NCBI GenBank assembly: GCA_034926635.1 | Contig: JAYFQX010000001.1 | Span: 124,001-188,000 of the forward strand | Direction: 5' to 3' | Source: Christensenella sp034926635 | GTDB lineage: Bacteria > Bacillota > Clostridia > Christensenellales > Christensenellaceae | DNA length: 64,000 nt | In this document: in pieces, positions 8,486 to 16,947 of the stretch | How the letters are laid out: every line of letters begins with the position of its first letter | Position numbering within the stretch: the stretch's first letter is position 1 | The notes under the pieces: model-generated | Database searches by the model: none | What the model saw: only the letters and a program-made list of their open reading frames with translations | Told to the model about the DNA's origin: nothing | Program-made: the position numbers and the translations under genes

Positions 8486-9004
8486 ATGAACGATATGGAA
8501 AACCAAAAAGACAGTAGCGCAACGCCTTCTGATACAGAGGAAACTTCTGTAAAAGCAGAGGAGCTGGTTCCAGAATACATGAAAGACACAACAGAAGAGC
8601 AGCAGCTTGAAGAGGAACTGACCGGAACTGTAGAGGATACAAGCCTTGTTTCTTCTGACCAGCCGACAGACGAAGAGGATGATGATGACGATCTTCCTGT
8701 TGTTACCCATGTCCAAAAATTTTCCGATAAACAAATTAAAATTATTCAGATTATTTTAGGGCTTTTATCCGGCGCTGTTATTTGGCTGGCAATCGGTTTT
8801 GGATCGGCTTCCGATAACGTATTACTGCAATATTTATTTGTTATTGTTTTTGCCGCCATTATGCTCATTCGTCGGATGCTTGAGAACAAATGGCAGATCA
8901 ATACGCGTGTATTCGTAAAATTCTGGCTCATCAGTCTTTTGATTTGTCTTGTGATTTTTGTTATTTATGGTGTTGCCACCGGCGCATTTACCAAACAATC
9001 ATAA
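8486..9004 (+). CDS. Small membrane protein with acidic N-terminal tail
   Basis: 172 residues, family not recognised. The first 80 residues are hydrophilic and strongly acidic (EEDDDDD run before the first helix), with no signal peptide; three hydrophobic helices follow at roughly 88-110, 118-138 and 147-170, and the protein ends shortly after the last. The start has a GGGG-rich ribosome site at 8470-8475. It has its own promoter and terminator, so it is monocistronic, and it is one of only two plus-strand genes here. The tail most likely faces the cytoplasm. No function can be inferred. Confidence 0.75.
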   Translation: MNDMENQKDSSATPSDTEETSVKAEELVPEYMKDTTEEQQLEEELTGTVEDTSLVSSDQPTDEEDDDDDLPVVTHVQKFSDKQIKIIQIILGLLSGAVIWLAIGFGSASDNVLLQYLFVIVFAAIMLIRRMLENKWQINTRVFVKFWLISLLICLVIFVIYGVATGAFTKQS

Positions 9005-9011
9005 AAAACGC

Positions 9012-9048
9012 AAAAGCCTGAACTTTTACAAGTTCAGGCTTTTTTTTA
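9012..9048. terminator. Bidirectional intrinsic terminator
   Basis: A 12-bp perfect stem (AAGCCTGAACTT with AAGTTCAGGCTT) around a four-base loop, with a T-run on the right for the plus-strand gene and a T-rich stretch in the other direction for the convergent TIM-barrel gene. Confidence 0.93.
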
Positions 9049-9056
9049 TCGTGCAA

Positions 9057-9716
9057 TCATAGTCTTTCCCGAAACAACTGCATTGTCATGCGGAATAATT
9101 CAGCATTGGACGGCGGTGTATAGGTAATGGCATCCGCACCACACTCAATCGTCTCACGAATTGTTTCATCGGTAGGACCGCCCGTTGCAATAATCGGCAT
9201 GTATGGATATTGGTTTCGTACTTTTTCAATGATCTTACAAGTATTCTCCGCCCCGGAAACATTTAAAATATCGGCGCCGCTTTCAATTTTCCTTTCCAAA
9301 TCCTCTTTATCGGAAACAACCGTAACAACAACCGGAATATCAATTCGTTTTTTTAATTTCGCAATTACGTCAATATCCGTTGCCGGATCTAAGACAGCAC
9401 CAAATGCTCCTCTGAATTCCGCTTCCATCGCCATATGCAAAACGCGCTCCTCATAGGCTTCTCCGCCGCTCACGCTACACATGACCGGAATAAAACTGGC
9501 AGAAAGGATCGCCTGATTAATTGCTGGCTGCGCCGGAAAGGGATATACTGCCATAACAGCGTCTGCATTGGTGTTTTTTATAAGTGCGCTGTCTGTCGTG
9601 AATAAAAACGAACGTAACGTCCTGCCAAAAATATTAATTCCCGGTGCCTGAGAGATCACATCCGGCATTGTAATACTTAAATATCGCAACTTACTTTCAA
9701 ATTCTTTCGCCTGCAT
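9057..9716 (-). CDS. Uncharacterised TIM-barrel protein
   Basis: 219 residues with the alternating strand/helix pattern of a beta/alpha barrel. Near the C-terminus IIATGGPTDETIRETIECGADAI resembles the phosphate-binding loop between strands 7 and 8 of HisA/TrpC-type barrels, and VVVTVVSDKEDLERKIESGADIL fits strands 5 and 6. I cannot assign a reaction. The start has GAAGG upstream. It lies 13 bases after the zinc-finger protein gene, so the two are probably co-transcribed. Confidence 0.6.
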   Translation of the reverse strand: MQAKEFESKLRYLSITMPDVISQAPGINIFGRTLRSFLFTTDSALIKNTNADAVMAVYPFPAQPAINQAILSASFIPVMCSVSGGEAYEERVLHMAMEAEFRGAFGAVLDPATDIDVIAKLKKRIDIPVVVTVVSDKEDLERKIESGADILNVSGAENTCKIIEKVRNQYPYMPIIATGGPTDETIRETIECGADAITYTPPSNAELFRMTMQLFRERL

Positions 9717-9729
9717 TTCAAACCTTCTT

Positions 9730-10512
9730 TCAAGCCAGGATGAATTCTATCGCCACATCCTGTAATCCACTTCTCTTCATACCGAATTCATGAAGCACAA
9801 CATCAATATTACCGCTTCCGTCCTCTGTCAGCAGTACAGTTTTGCTATCCGCCTGATAACTGATTTTAAGCTCATCTGCTCTTTTCAAAAAATCCGCCAT
9901 ACTGATTTGCTCGCCGGCCGTGAGTCTCTCCGGTTCTGCTGCTCCATAGGCTTTAAAAGTCCCGGTATCCGCAGACCATTTTCCTTCTGTGTTTCCGCTC
10001 TCAGAAGAATCGGCTGAAGAAGAATCCGTTGTTCCTTCCGTTATTTCGGATTGACCTGCTGCTTCACTCGGTGAAGCAGCTTGCGCTTCCTGCTCTTCGG
10101 CGGCTATTTCCGGTGCCATTTCTTCAGAATTATCTTCTGCCGCTGCCTCTTCATTAGCAAATGTTGATGCCATTATAGAACTGTTTTGTGAATATATTGT
10201 GAATCCACCTGTTGCAAATGCCGAAATTACAAAAACACAACACAATGCACCGGCAAGAGCCGGAATTAAAATCTGGTAACGCACCTTTTTCTTTTTAACA
10301 GAGTGATGAATAAGCACAGATTCCCATTTTGTCCGAAATCCATCCGGGACACGCTTCTCTTCCTGCATTAGGTTTCTTTTTATTGAAACCATCTGCTCGA
10401 AAAAAGACTGGCATTCGCGGCAATGCGCAATATGATTCTTGATTTCCCGAAGATTTTTTAATTCTCCGCCCAGATATGCCTGTATTAATTTTTTACATTG
10501 CCTGCACGTCAT
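9730..10512 (-). CDS. Zinc-finger (zf-HC2) anti-sigma-like membrane protein
   Basis: 260 residues. The N-terminus holds a zinc-binding anti-sigma motif with Cys3/Cys6, then His27, Cys31 and Cys34 (HxxxCxxC). One membrane helix lies around residues 85-105. The outer part has a low-complexity Glu/Ala/Ser linker (about 120-185) and a small C-terminal domain. This is the layout of a transmembrane anti-sigma factor, but no ECF sigma factor lies on either side; the neighbours are a TIM-barrel gene and an NlpC/P60 gene. It may therefore be a sensor whose partner lies elsewhere, or a protein that has taken the domain for another use. Confidence 0.7.
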   Translation of the reverse strand: MTCRQCKKLIQAYLGGELKNLREIKNHIAHCRECQSFFEQMVSIKRNLMQEEKRVPDGFRTKWESVLIHHSVKKKKVRYQILIPALAGALCCVFVISAFATGGFTIYSQNSSIMASTFANEEAAAEDNSEEMAPEIAAEEQEAQAASPSEAAGQSEITEGTTDSSSADSSESGNTEGKWSADTGTFKAYGAAEPERLTAGEQISMADFLKRADELKISYQADSKTVLLTEDGSGNIDVVLHEFGMKRSGLQDVAIEFILA

Positions 10513-10602
10513 CGTTATATCTCCGTCCTTCTAAAAGTGTGACGTAGCAAAAGACAAAAATGTTCCAAATAATTGTATAAATATTACAACTATTTTAAAT
10601 AA

Positions 10603-11757
10603 TTACCAGGGACGCCTTCCGCAGACAAAATGGGAACTCCAATAGGAACCTGTATAAGAACGTTCCACAACTTTTCCGTTCGATGAAGATGCATCCACCA
10701 TCATTCCGTCTCCAACAACAATCCCAACATGTCCGACCCGCGAACCCGAATTATTGGTGTAAAAAATCAGATCTCCACGCTGCAGATTATCAAAAGAAAT
10801 CTTTTCCCAACTGCTGTTCTGAGAAAATCCGGCAGCATTATAACGTCCCGTGCTCGAACCTGCCTGTCGCAGACAATATGTCACAAGCCCAGAGCAATCA
10901 AAACTATTCGGTCCCTCGGCACCCCAAACATAAGGACTGCCAAGTTTGTCATATGCTGCGGAAATAAATGCATCGATATTACCTTTTCGCTGAATTTCAT
11001 GCATTTTTTCTTCTGTCGGTAGCGCATCCGGGGAATAAATTAGGTTCAATGTATATTCTCCTGTTTTTCCATCTACACCGAGTTCATTCCTTGTTTGAAA
11101 TGCTTTTACCGCTTCAATGGTTTCCGTGCCGTAATAACCCGTCACCTTACCCATATAGCCAAGCTCAATCAGCCTTCGCTGCAACAAATCCACATCATCG
11201 CCTTCGGTACCCTCAAGCAGAGTATAGGACTTTGCATCATCAGAATAAACGGCCTGAAGGGTAATGGGACCGCATACGCCATCTTGATCCAGCCCCTGCT
11301 GACGCTGAAAAAGCTGAACCGCATGCGCTGTGGCAGGACCGAAATATTGTGTTGTTTCATCAATATCCAAATACCCAAGATCCATTAACCGCTGCTGCAA
11401 TTTTGTTATTTCCGGGCTTTCCATTCCCTCTTTCAAGGTTGGATCGGGCGTTGGTTCCGGCGTTGGCGCAACAGTAGGTTCCGGCATCGGCGTTGCCGAT
11501 GCATCGACCCCCGCAATAAATTCTTCGTTTTTCGCTTGCGTATTGCTCATGGAATCAGTGGCAAACGAAGGCATTGCGCCGCTTGCAAATACCGCTATCA
11601 GTACAACAGCAACAGCCGCAGCTCCTACGCCGCCATAAAAGATACCTTTTGTTTTCGGTTTCATCCGCCTTACTTTATCCGGTATACTTCCAAAAAAATG
11701 TTGAATTTTCGAAAATCCAAGGTTGCCGGATCTCTTTTTAAAATATTTCTTTTTCAT
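10603..11757 (-). CDS. Exported NlpC/P60 peptidoglycan hydrolase with two PG-binding domains
   Basis: 384 residues from the ATG at 11755-11757, chosen because GGGGTG lies upstream; a longer reading frame has no such site. A basic N-terminus and one membrane helix (about 38-60) anchor it, followed by a Pro/Thr-rich spacer (PTPEPTPDPT), two peptidoglycan-binding type 1 repeats (each with LQxRLxxLGY) and a C-terminal NlpC/P60 domain with the catalytic Cys in FDCSGLV and His in RVGHVGI. Expected to cut stem peptides of the cell wall on the outer face of the membrane. The gene is followed by 90 bases without clear signals. Confidence 0.9.
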   Translation of the reverse strand: MKKKYFKKRSGNLGFSKIQHFFGSIPDKVRRMKPKTKGIFYGGVGAAAVAVVLIAVFASGAMPSFATDSMSNTQAKNEEFIAGVDASATPMPEPTVAPTPEPTPDPTLKEGMESPEITKLQQRLMDLGYLDIDETTQYFGPATAHAVQLFQRQQGLDQDGVCGPITLQAVYSDDAKSYTLLEGTEGDDVDLLQRRLIELGYMGKVTGYYGTETIEAVKAFQTRNELGVDGKTGEYTLNLIYSPDALPTEEKMHEIQRKGNIDAFISAAYDKLGSPYVWGAEGPNSFDCSGLVTYCLRQAGSSTGRYNAAGFSQNSSWEKISFDNLQRGDLIFYTNNSGSRVGHVGIVVGDGMMVDASSSNGKVVERSYTGSYWSSHFVCGRRPW

Positions 11758-11848
11758 ATACACCCCAAAATATGAAATGGTCGAATTTTTTATCATCTCT
11801 ATTATACATAATAATTCATTATTTCGCAATTTTTGTAATAATTTTTAA

Positions 11849-11886
11849 CAAAAAAGCCAAGATATTCTGAATACCCTGGCTTTTAT
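11849..11886 (-). terminator. Intrinsic terminator after mtnA
   Basis: Imperfect 10-bp stem (AAAAGCCAAG with CCTGGCTTTT) about 25 bases downstream of the mtnA stop on the minus strand, with a T-run following. The A/T-rich arms could also serve the opposite strand. Confidence 0.75.
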
Positions 11887-11909
11887 TTGTTTTCTCTATC
11901 AAATAATCC

Positions 11910-12998
11910 CTATTTTTCTTTTAAAGCCTCTGCTTTTTTCTTGAAAATCTCGGCTAATGATTCTCGATATGGCGGATAAGCAATTCCATATTCCGTGATA
12001 ATAGCAGTAATGTTCTGTGCATCTGTCACATCAAAAGCAGGGTTAAAAACTTTTACTCCATCGGGCGCCATTCTTTTTGCATACCACATCTCCGTTACTT
12101 CTTCAGCCGGTCTCTGCTCAATATGGATCTCTTCCCCATCTGCGCAGTCCATATCAATGGTAGAGGTCGGCGCACATACATAAAACGGAATCCCATAGTA
12201 CTTTGCAGCCATCGCCACATAAGACGTACCGATTTTGTTGGCAGTATCACCATTTGCCGCAACCCGATCACATCCTACAAACGCTGCGTCCACCCATCCT
12301 TTTCGCATGACAGTAGGCGCCATATTATCGCAAATCAATGTAGTATCAATTCCTGCAGAATGCAGTTCGTATGCTGTTAGGCGCGCCCCTTGCAGAAGCG
12401 GGCGTGTCTCGTCACAAAACACATGAAATCCATACCCCTTTTGTTGTCCTAAATACATCGGCGCGGTTGCCGTGCCGTATTTCGACGTTGCAAGCTGACC
12501 TGCATTGCAATGAGTCAGCAAACCCATACCGGGCTTTAGCAAAGAAAGACCATATTCTCCTATTGTCTTACACACCCATGTATCTTCTTCCTTAATCGCA
12601 ACAGCCTCACGATGTAAAGCTTCTTTGATTTCCGAAACTGTTTTTTCTTTATTTTTTTCGACAATCGCTTCCATGCGTTTTAAAGCCCACGAAAGGTTCA
12701 CTGCCGTAGGGCGCGCGGAATCAAGATAGTCCTTTGCCTTTTTAAATTCCTTATAAAACGCTTCATAACTGTCTGCCTGAATTTCCAGCGCTGCCAAATA
12801 AACGCCGATTGCCGCTGCTACCCCAATTGCCGGAGCACCCCTTACCTGCAAGAGGTAAATAGCATCCCAAATGCTCTTCTGCGTCTTTAAATGCAATATT
12901 TCCGTATGTCCAGGCAACTGCGTCTGGTCTATAATCACCAGTGCATTCTCCGCTTCATCGAGCGCAACCGTTTCAATGTCCATAATATTTTTGTTCAC
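11910..12998 (-). CDS. mtnA: S-methyl-5-thioribose-1-phosphate isomerase
   Basis: Converts methylthioribose-1-phosphate (or 5-deoxyribose-1-phosphate) to the ribulose form in methionine salvage. Family motifs are clear: RGAPAIGVAAAIGVY, THCNAGQLATS with the catalytic Cys, and GCDRVAANGDTANKIGT with the catalytic Asp. The start is taken as GTG 12996-12998 because GGAGG sits seven bases upstream; a longer frame from 13064 would use codons overlapping the promoter. 362 residues is normal. No other salvage gene is nearby, and it has its own promoter and terminator. Confidence 0.92.
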   Translation of the reverse strand: MNKNIMDIETVALDEAENALVIIDQTQLPGHTEILHLKTQKSIWDAIYLLQVRGAPAIGVAAAIGVYLAALEIQADSYEAFYKEFKKAKDYLDSARPTAVNLSWALKRMEAIVEKNKEKTVSEIKEALHREAVAIKEEDTWVCKTIGEYGLSLLKPGMGLLTHCNAGQLATSKYGTATAPMYLGQQKGYGFHVFCDETRPLLQGARLTAYELHSAGIDTTLICDNMAPTVMRKGWVDAAFVGCDRVAANGDTANKIGTSYVAMAAKYYGIPFYVCAPTSTIDMDCADGEEIHIEQRPAEEVTEMWYAKRMAPDGVKVFNPAFDVTDAQNITAIITEYGIAYPPYRESLAEIFKKKAEALKEK

Positions 12999-13035
12999 AA
13001 TATTTCCTCCGCCACTCATTTTTTCATAATTACAT

Positions 13036-13064
13036 ATTATACTGAATTCCTTGCTCTCTGGCAA
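13036..13064 (-). promoter_or_regulatory. Sigma-A promoter for mtnA
   Basis: On the minus strand TTGCCA (13059-13064), 17-base spacer, TATAAT (13036-13041). It lies about 40 bases upstream of the GTG start and rules out the longer mtnA reading frame. Confidence 0.8.
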
Positions 13065-13115
13065 TTTTAATTTATTTAATTAATTAAAATATACAAGCCC
13101 TCTAAATTTAATTTT

Positions 13116-14264
13116 TCATTTTTTTTGTTTGCGCACCATTTTTTGACGATATAACGCCTGATCTGCCTTGATAATAAGTTCTGCTGCAGCCATTGGCTCT
13201 TCAGCGTCAAAAAAGCAATAACCAATGCTCAATTTTAACTCATATGGGGCAATCCCCGAGAGATTAAAGGACTCTAATCCGGCATTTACTTCTTCTATAA
13301 AGGTTCTCGCCTCTTCTTTTTGTTTATAATGGTAAATTACCGCAAATTCATCTCCTCCATAACGCGCCAAAAACGCATTTCTAGATTTACAAACGCTCTG
13401 CAGAACTTGTGCTGTTTGAATCAGCGCACTATCCCCCGCAAGATGCCCATAGGTATCATTAATCTGTTTAAAAAAATCAATATCCATTAAATATAAAACG
13501 AAATGGTTTAATTTGCGTGTATCTTCAGTGATACTGAACAAATATTTATCAAATTGCCGTCGGTTATTTAATTTAGTCAGGCCATCTGTAGAAATCTGAT
13601 AATCCTGGAAATTAATAAAAATCATAAGAAGTGATAACGTCGCCGCAGGCCAGATGGAAGGTAGCCCATAAAAGCAGGAATTAAACCATCCTCCAATTGC
13701 AGGTAGAATCACGAACGATAAAAGCAGAAGCAATTGTTTCCTGCGATGACGGTATTTTTTACGGCAGAGATAATATAAAATCTGGACAGTTACCACTGCC
13801 AGATACCCATAAGCAATTAATGGTTGTAAAAAATGTAGCTCTCCGCGATGATAAATGTTATTGGCATCAACATAAAAAAGCCATTCTGTCCAAATAGAGA
13901 AAATACATAAAAGAGATAAAATTGCTACAGGTATTGCAATGGCATACCGCGATCGTACAGAAAGCTTATCATATTGATTAAGTTTATATTCCACATAAAC
14001 AAACCACAAATAACTGATGATTCCAGTATCCGCCAAATAGAGCGCATTTAGCACTAAATTAGCTTCACGGAACCCCACTCCCTGACGCCCTTCTATCAGC
14101 ATCCAAAGGACGTCCAATGCCAAGATAATGATTGTGGCAACAACGACACGAAAAAAAGTAACATTGTTAATTTGCTTATCAATGTTTTTTCTCATTTTAA
14201 ATAGAATAATTGCCAGCAAAAATATGCAGATCAGATTTACTTCAAGGTAAATCAGTTGATACAT
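13116..14264 (-). CDS. Membrane diguanylate cyclase (GGDEF)
   Basis: 382 residues from the ATG at 14262-14264, which has GGGGG upstream. The N-terminal half has seven or so hydrophobic helices; the C-terminal half is a full GGDEF domain with DGLTKLNNRR at its start, DIDFFKQINDTYGH, and the catalytic ARYGGDEFAV. It should make cyclic di-GMP from two GTP. The inhibitory I-site, RxxD before the signature, reads RNAF, so the aspartate is lost and product inhibition is probably weak. No c-di-GMP effector is nearby. The first 17 codons of the longer frame lack a ribosome site. Confidence 0.88.
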   Translation of the reverse strand: MYQLIYLEVNLICIFLLAIILFKMRKNIDKQINNVTFFRVVVATIIILALDVLWMLIEGRQGVGFREANLVLNALYLADTGIISYLWFVYVEYKLNQYDKLSVRSRYAIAIPVAILSLLCIFSIWTEWLFYVDANNIYHRGELHFLQPLIAYGYLAVVTVQILYYLCRKKYRHRRKQLLLLLSFVILPAIGGWFNSCFYGLPSIWPAATLSLLMIFINFQDYQISTDGLTKLNNRRQFDKYLFSITEDTRKLNHFVLYLMDIDFFKQINDTYGHLAGDSALIQTAQVLQSVCKSRNAFLARYGGDEFAVIYHYKQKEEARTFIEEVNAGLESFNLSGIAPYELKLSIGYCFFDAEEPMAAAELIIKADQALYRQKMVRKQKK

Positions 14265-14437
14265 GCAAAGAATCCCCCAACCATAGCATTTTGAATCAAT
14301 CAAAAAGTGTAACAAAATAAGCTTGTATTATTAAGTATAACTAATTTTTATTTAAAAGTACATAAATTCAGCATAATTTGCATAAAAAGGCGTTTGTCTG
14401 CTCAACATATTTCAAATTCACAACCAATTAGATAAGA

Positions 14438-14687
14438 GGTACGGTTATCTCCATCTCGTCAATGGCTCTCTGTACGGTTTTTGTACTGTAGCCATTGCGG
14501 CTGTTGCCCATATTTTGTTTTTATAGGCACACTTGCTGTAGCCGAGCCCGCTCTCAAGCTCACTATTCAACGCCGCTTAGATTGTTTCTGCTGTCAGCAT
14601 TTTGACAAACCTATGAACATCATCCATTGTCTTTGCGCCGAATTCGTCCATTAGTTTTCTTAGTGTTGTGTTGCTTTTTCTTGCCAT
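14438..14687 (-). pseudogene. IS256-family transposase remnant, 5' end only
   Basis: From an ATG at 14685-14687 with GGAGG upstream the translation begins MARKSNTTLRKLMDEFGAK and continues to LTAETI, then a TAA stop where this family has a Gln codon, then AALNSELESGLGYSKCAYKNK. After a frameshift near 14515 it resumes as NSRNGYSTKTVQRAIDEMEI. This is the N-terminus of a mutator/IS256-type transposase. The rest of the gene is absent. GTGTAAA-type sequences at 14730-14790 may be the old inverted end. The 14265-14437 flank is AT-rich with nothing else I can identify. Confidence 0.85.
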
Positions 14688-14788
14688 GTTAAAACCCTCC
14701 ATCATCATTTTATCTCATCTGACGCTGGAGATTTACACATTTTTTCTGCGTTCGATGGTACGTGCTATGCTCATTAGTTTGTGTAAAA

Positions 14789-15559
14789 TTATAATTTTGG
14801 TTCCTTATGCAATCTCCAAAATTTTCCTCTATACCAAATCATTGATGCAAAAAACCAATAAATTGAAGCCATAACTACAAATAAATATCTTGGACAAAAC
14901 CAAATCGTAATATATCTTAAAGGTACATCTTTTGATTTTTCGATTTTCTTTGCAAGTTTAAAGCCATTTATGAAAAAACCCATATTCCAAAGAAGATATA
15001 AACCTGTTTGAAATACAAGCGTATAAGGAAAGTAGTGATAAAAAATATGCGCTGCTGTAAAGCTCCCATCTACCAAGCATAAAAACATACGAAACGAAAG
15101 AATCAAAGCCTCTATCAATAGTCCGATTAATGGAAGAATTCTTGTAAATGCTATCATAACACCTGCGCCTATTCCCAGACCACCTTTATAGATAAAACCA
15201 CACTTTTGAGCCCATAGTTCTATGGTTTTTTGGGCAAGCCTGTTTTGTTCTCCTTCATAAAAACCGCAGTTTGTCACGGCATAAATATTGAGTCTTATGT
15301 TTTTGCCTTTAACAAAATTTTCGATTTGTAAAAGTCTCTCTAAAGCGGTTGAGGGAATTGTATCTACATACACTGGAGTAACAATAACAAGGTTATCTAT
15401 GCTATTGAGTTTCTGCTCGAGTTCTAAGTATTGTTTTTGGGTTTTAAGGTTTATTATAGAGACATCGCCTTTTAAAACAAAGAATTTTATTACCTTCGAA
15501 TAGTATAGTGATGCGCTAAAACTTTTGCGAGGACTTAGTGACACGATAACCGTTTTCAT
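14789..15559 (-). CDS. Flavodoxin-fold protein with C-terminal membrane helices
   Basis: 256 residues. The first 130 residues follow the flavodoxin-like NAD(P)H/FMN reductase pattern: a first strand, the phosphate-loop-like SLSPRKSFSAS, and TPVYVDTIPS at the second flavin contact. The rest is hydrophobic, with three or four helices (about 140-165, 178-200, 220-245), so the flavin domain is tethered to the membrane. It overlaps its upstream neighbour by four bases (ATGA). Codon use is AT-rich compared with genes outside this patch, which with the IS remnant suggests acquisition. Electron transfer is inferred; substrate unknown. Confidence 0.6.
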   Translation of the reverse strand: MKTVIVSLSPRKSFSASLYYSKVIKFFVLKGDVSIINLKTQKQYLELEQKLNSIDNLVIVTPVYVDTIPSTALERLLQIENFVKGKNIRLNIYAVTNCGFYEGEQNRLAQKTIELWAQKCGFIYKGGLGIGAGVMIAFTRILPLIGLLIEALILSFRMFLCLVDGSFTAAHIFYHYFPYTLVFQTGLYLLWNMGFFINGFKLAKKIEKSKDVPLRYITIWFCPRYLFVVMASIYWFFASMIWYRGKFWRLHKEPKL

Positions 15560-16071
15560 ATTACAATCTCACTTAAATCAGCACCATTGATAAATAAAAC
15601 CTCGTTATGCTTTGAATAAAAATTGAGTCCCATTGCTTCTATATACTCCTCGCCTTGTGCTTTTTCACTAGCAGAGAGATGATCTGAGTTATAAAAAACA
15701 GCATTAATTTCAGTTTCCGATTGATATCTTTGAAGATGATGAAGTTGTCCCTTTCTTTTTTTAAAAAACGGTGTAATACCTGGAATTGAACGGTCGAGTA
15801 CTTTCTTTACAGGAATTGATACCCCGCCATAAAGCATTTCTGTTATAATAATCAACTTTTTACTTGAAAACACAAGTTGTCCAACATTTTCAAGTTCATC
15901 CGCAAATGTGCAAACCCCAGGATTTTTTAACCAGCATTCGAAACAACCTATGCATTTAGCTGCTTTTATATTGGCATCTATTATAATATAGTCATCAGAC
16001 AAGAACTCAAACATAGCAGTTGCTAAATTATGCGGTAAATCATGAATTATTATTTTTTTTCTATCTTTCAT
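15556..16071 (-). CDS. Flavodoxin-fold protein with CX2CX2CX7C cluster motif
   Basis: 171 residues, AT-rich codons. CIGCFECWLKNPGVC near residue 40 has the spacing of the [4Fe-4S] motif of iron-sulfur flavoproteins and related multimeric flavodoxin WrbA-like proteins; LIIITEMLYGGVSIPVKKVLDR supplies the second flavin loop. The start has GGAG upstream. The classical N-terminal GSPRxxGN loop is not obvious, so binding of FMN is uncertain. It forms a two-gene operon with the membrane flavodoxin-like protein, overlapping by four bases, which suggests the two exchange electrons. Confidence 0.6.
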   Translation of the reverse strand: MKDRKKIIIHDLPHNLATAMFEFLSDDYIIIDANIKAAKCIGCFECWLKNPGVCTFADELENVGQLVFSSKKLIIITEMLYGGVSIPVKKVLDRSIPGITPFFKKRKGQLHHLQRYQSETEINAVFYNSDHLSASEKAQGEEYIEAMGLNFYSKHNEVLFINGADLSEIVI

Positions 16072-16187
16072 AGATACTCCATTCTTATAAAGCCTATCAG
16101 ATACAAACTAAAACTAATATGAATAATCTCCACTGCAACTGTCTATTTATCTCTGCGTTGCATCATGAGAACACTTGCAGTTACCCG

Positions 16188-16357
16188 TTAAGCTATAAAC
16201 CCAATATAACCACTCACTACTATATAAAAATCATACCACATTGCTATATAACTGGCAATAAACTCACCTTTCGAAACACCGAATTTTCGCTCAGCCTGGA
16301 TAAAAGCTGTACGAAATAGTGTTGACATTTCAATTTTGATAGCCGTATATTTAACAT
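16188..16357 (-). other. Decayed small ORF(s), unrecognised
   Basis: An AGGAG site at 16365-16369 precedes an ATG (16355-16357) whose frame runs only 37 codons, while another frame from 16328 gives 46 codons starting MSTLFRTAFIQAERKFGVSK. The two frames overlap as if a single short gene had suffered a frameshift. I do not recognise the protein. The stretches 16072-16187 and 16358-16482 hold nothing else that I can see. Confidence 0.35.
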
Positions 16358-16482
16358 AATTTTTCTCCTTAAATATATTAATTTATGTTTGGAAAATTAA
16401 TTTTTAAAAAATAAGCGGTCATCGCTCATGACTGTTTTCTCTCTTTGCTTTTTTCTGAGGTTCATCTGATATGCATCTGAAA

Positions 16483-16860
16483 TTAACCCGCGAGAGATAC
16501 ATTTGCAGTCAAAGTTCCGATATTTTCAACACGCCGCATCGCGACTTTTGTTTCGGACAGAAGTTTTACATATGGGTCATGCTTAACATCTTTTACTCGT
16601 GTGCCTGTCGGGTACTTCCGTTTTAGAAAATCTACCCGTTTTTTTTGATGAAATGTTGTTCATTGAAGGGCAATCATGGCGCTCTTGTCATCTGATAGAA
16701 TGACATTGACATATGTTTGCTCTTGAGAAAATCAGTCGCTGATTTTGAGTGCAAAGAACGTTCCAGCACCACTTGTCGAAAGAATGATGTAGAGCGTCAT
16801 ATCACTGTCTGAAGCAATAATTTCATTTCTGAATGTATGTATTTTTATAGAATTATGATT
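16483..16860 (-). pseudogene. Degenerate conjugative-element-type ORF (DUF4314-like end)
   Basis: One frame reads through the whole interval apart from two TGA codons: NEIIASDSDMTLYIILSTSG, then stop, QTYVNVILSDDKSAMIALQ, then stop, then LKRKYPTGTRVKDVKHDPYV and VENIGTLTANV before a final TAA. The last segment resembles DUF4314-type domains (YPxGTRV ... DPYxxL ... DxIGTIxVxW) that are common in integrative conjugative elements of Clostridia. The match is by eye. No start with a ribosome site is seen. The element's integrase and transfer genes are absent. Confidence 0.5.
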
Positions 16861-16947
16861 GGTTAGGAGTTCGAATCAGGTAGATTGTACTTTAAACCAT
16901 TTTACGTCTCCCCAAATTCGATTTTTACAAATTCACTATCAAATACC

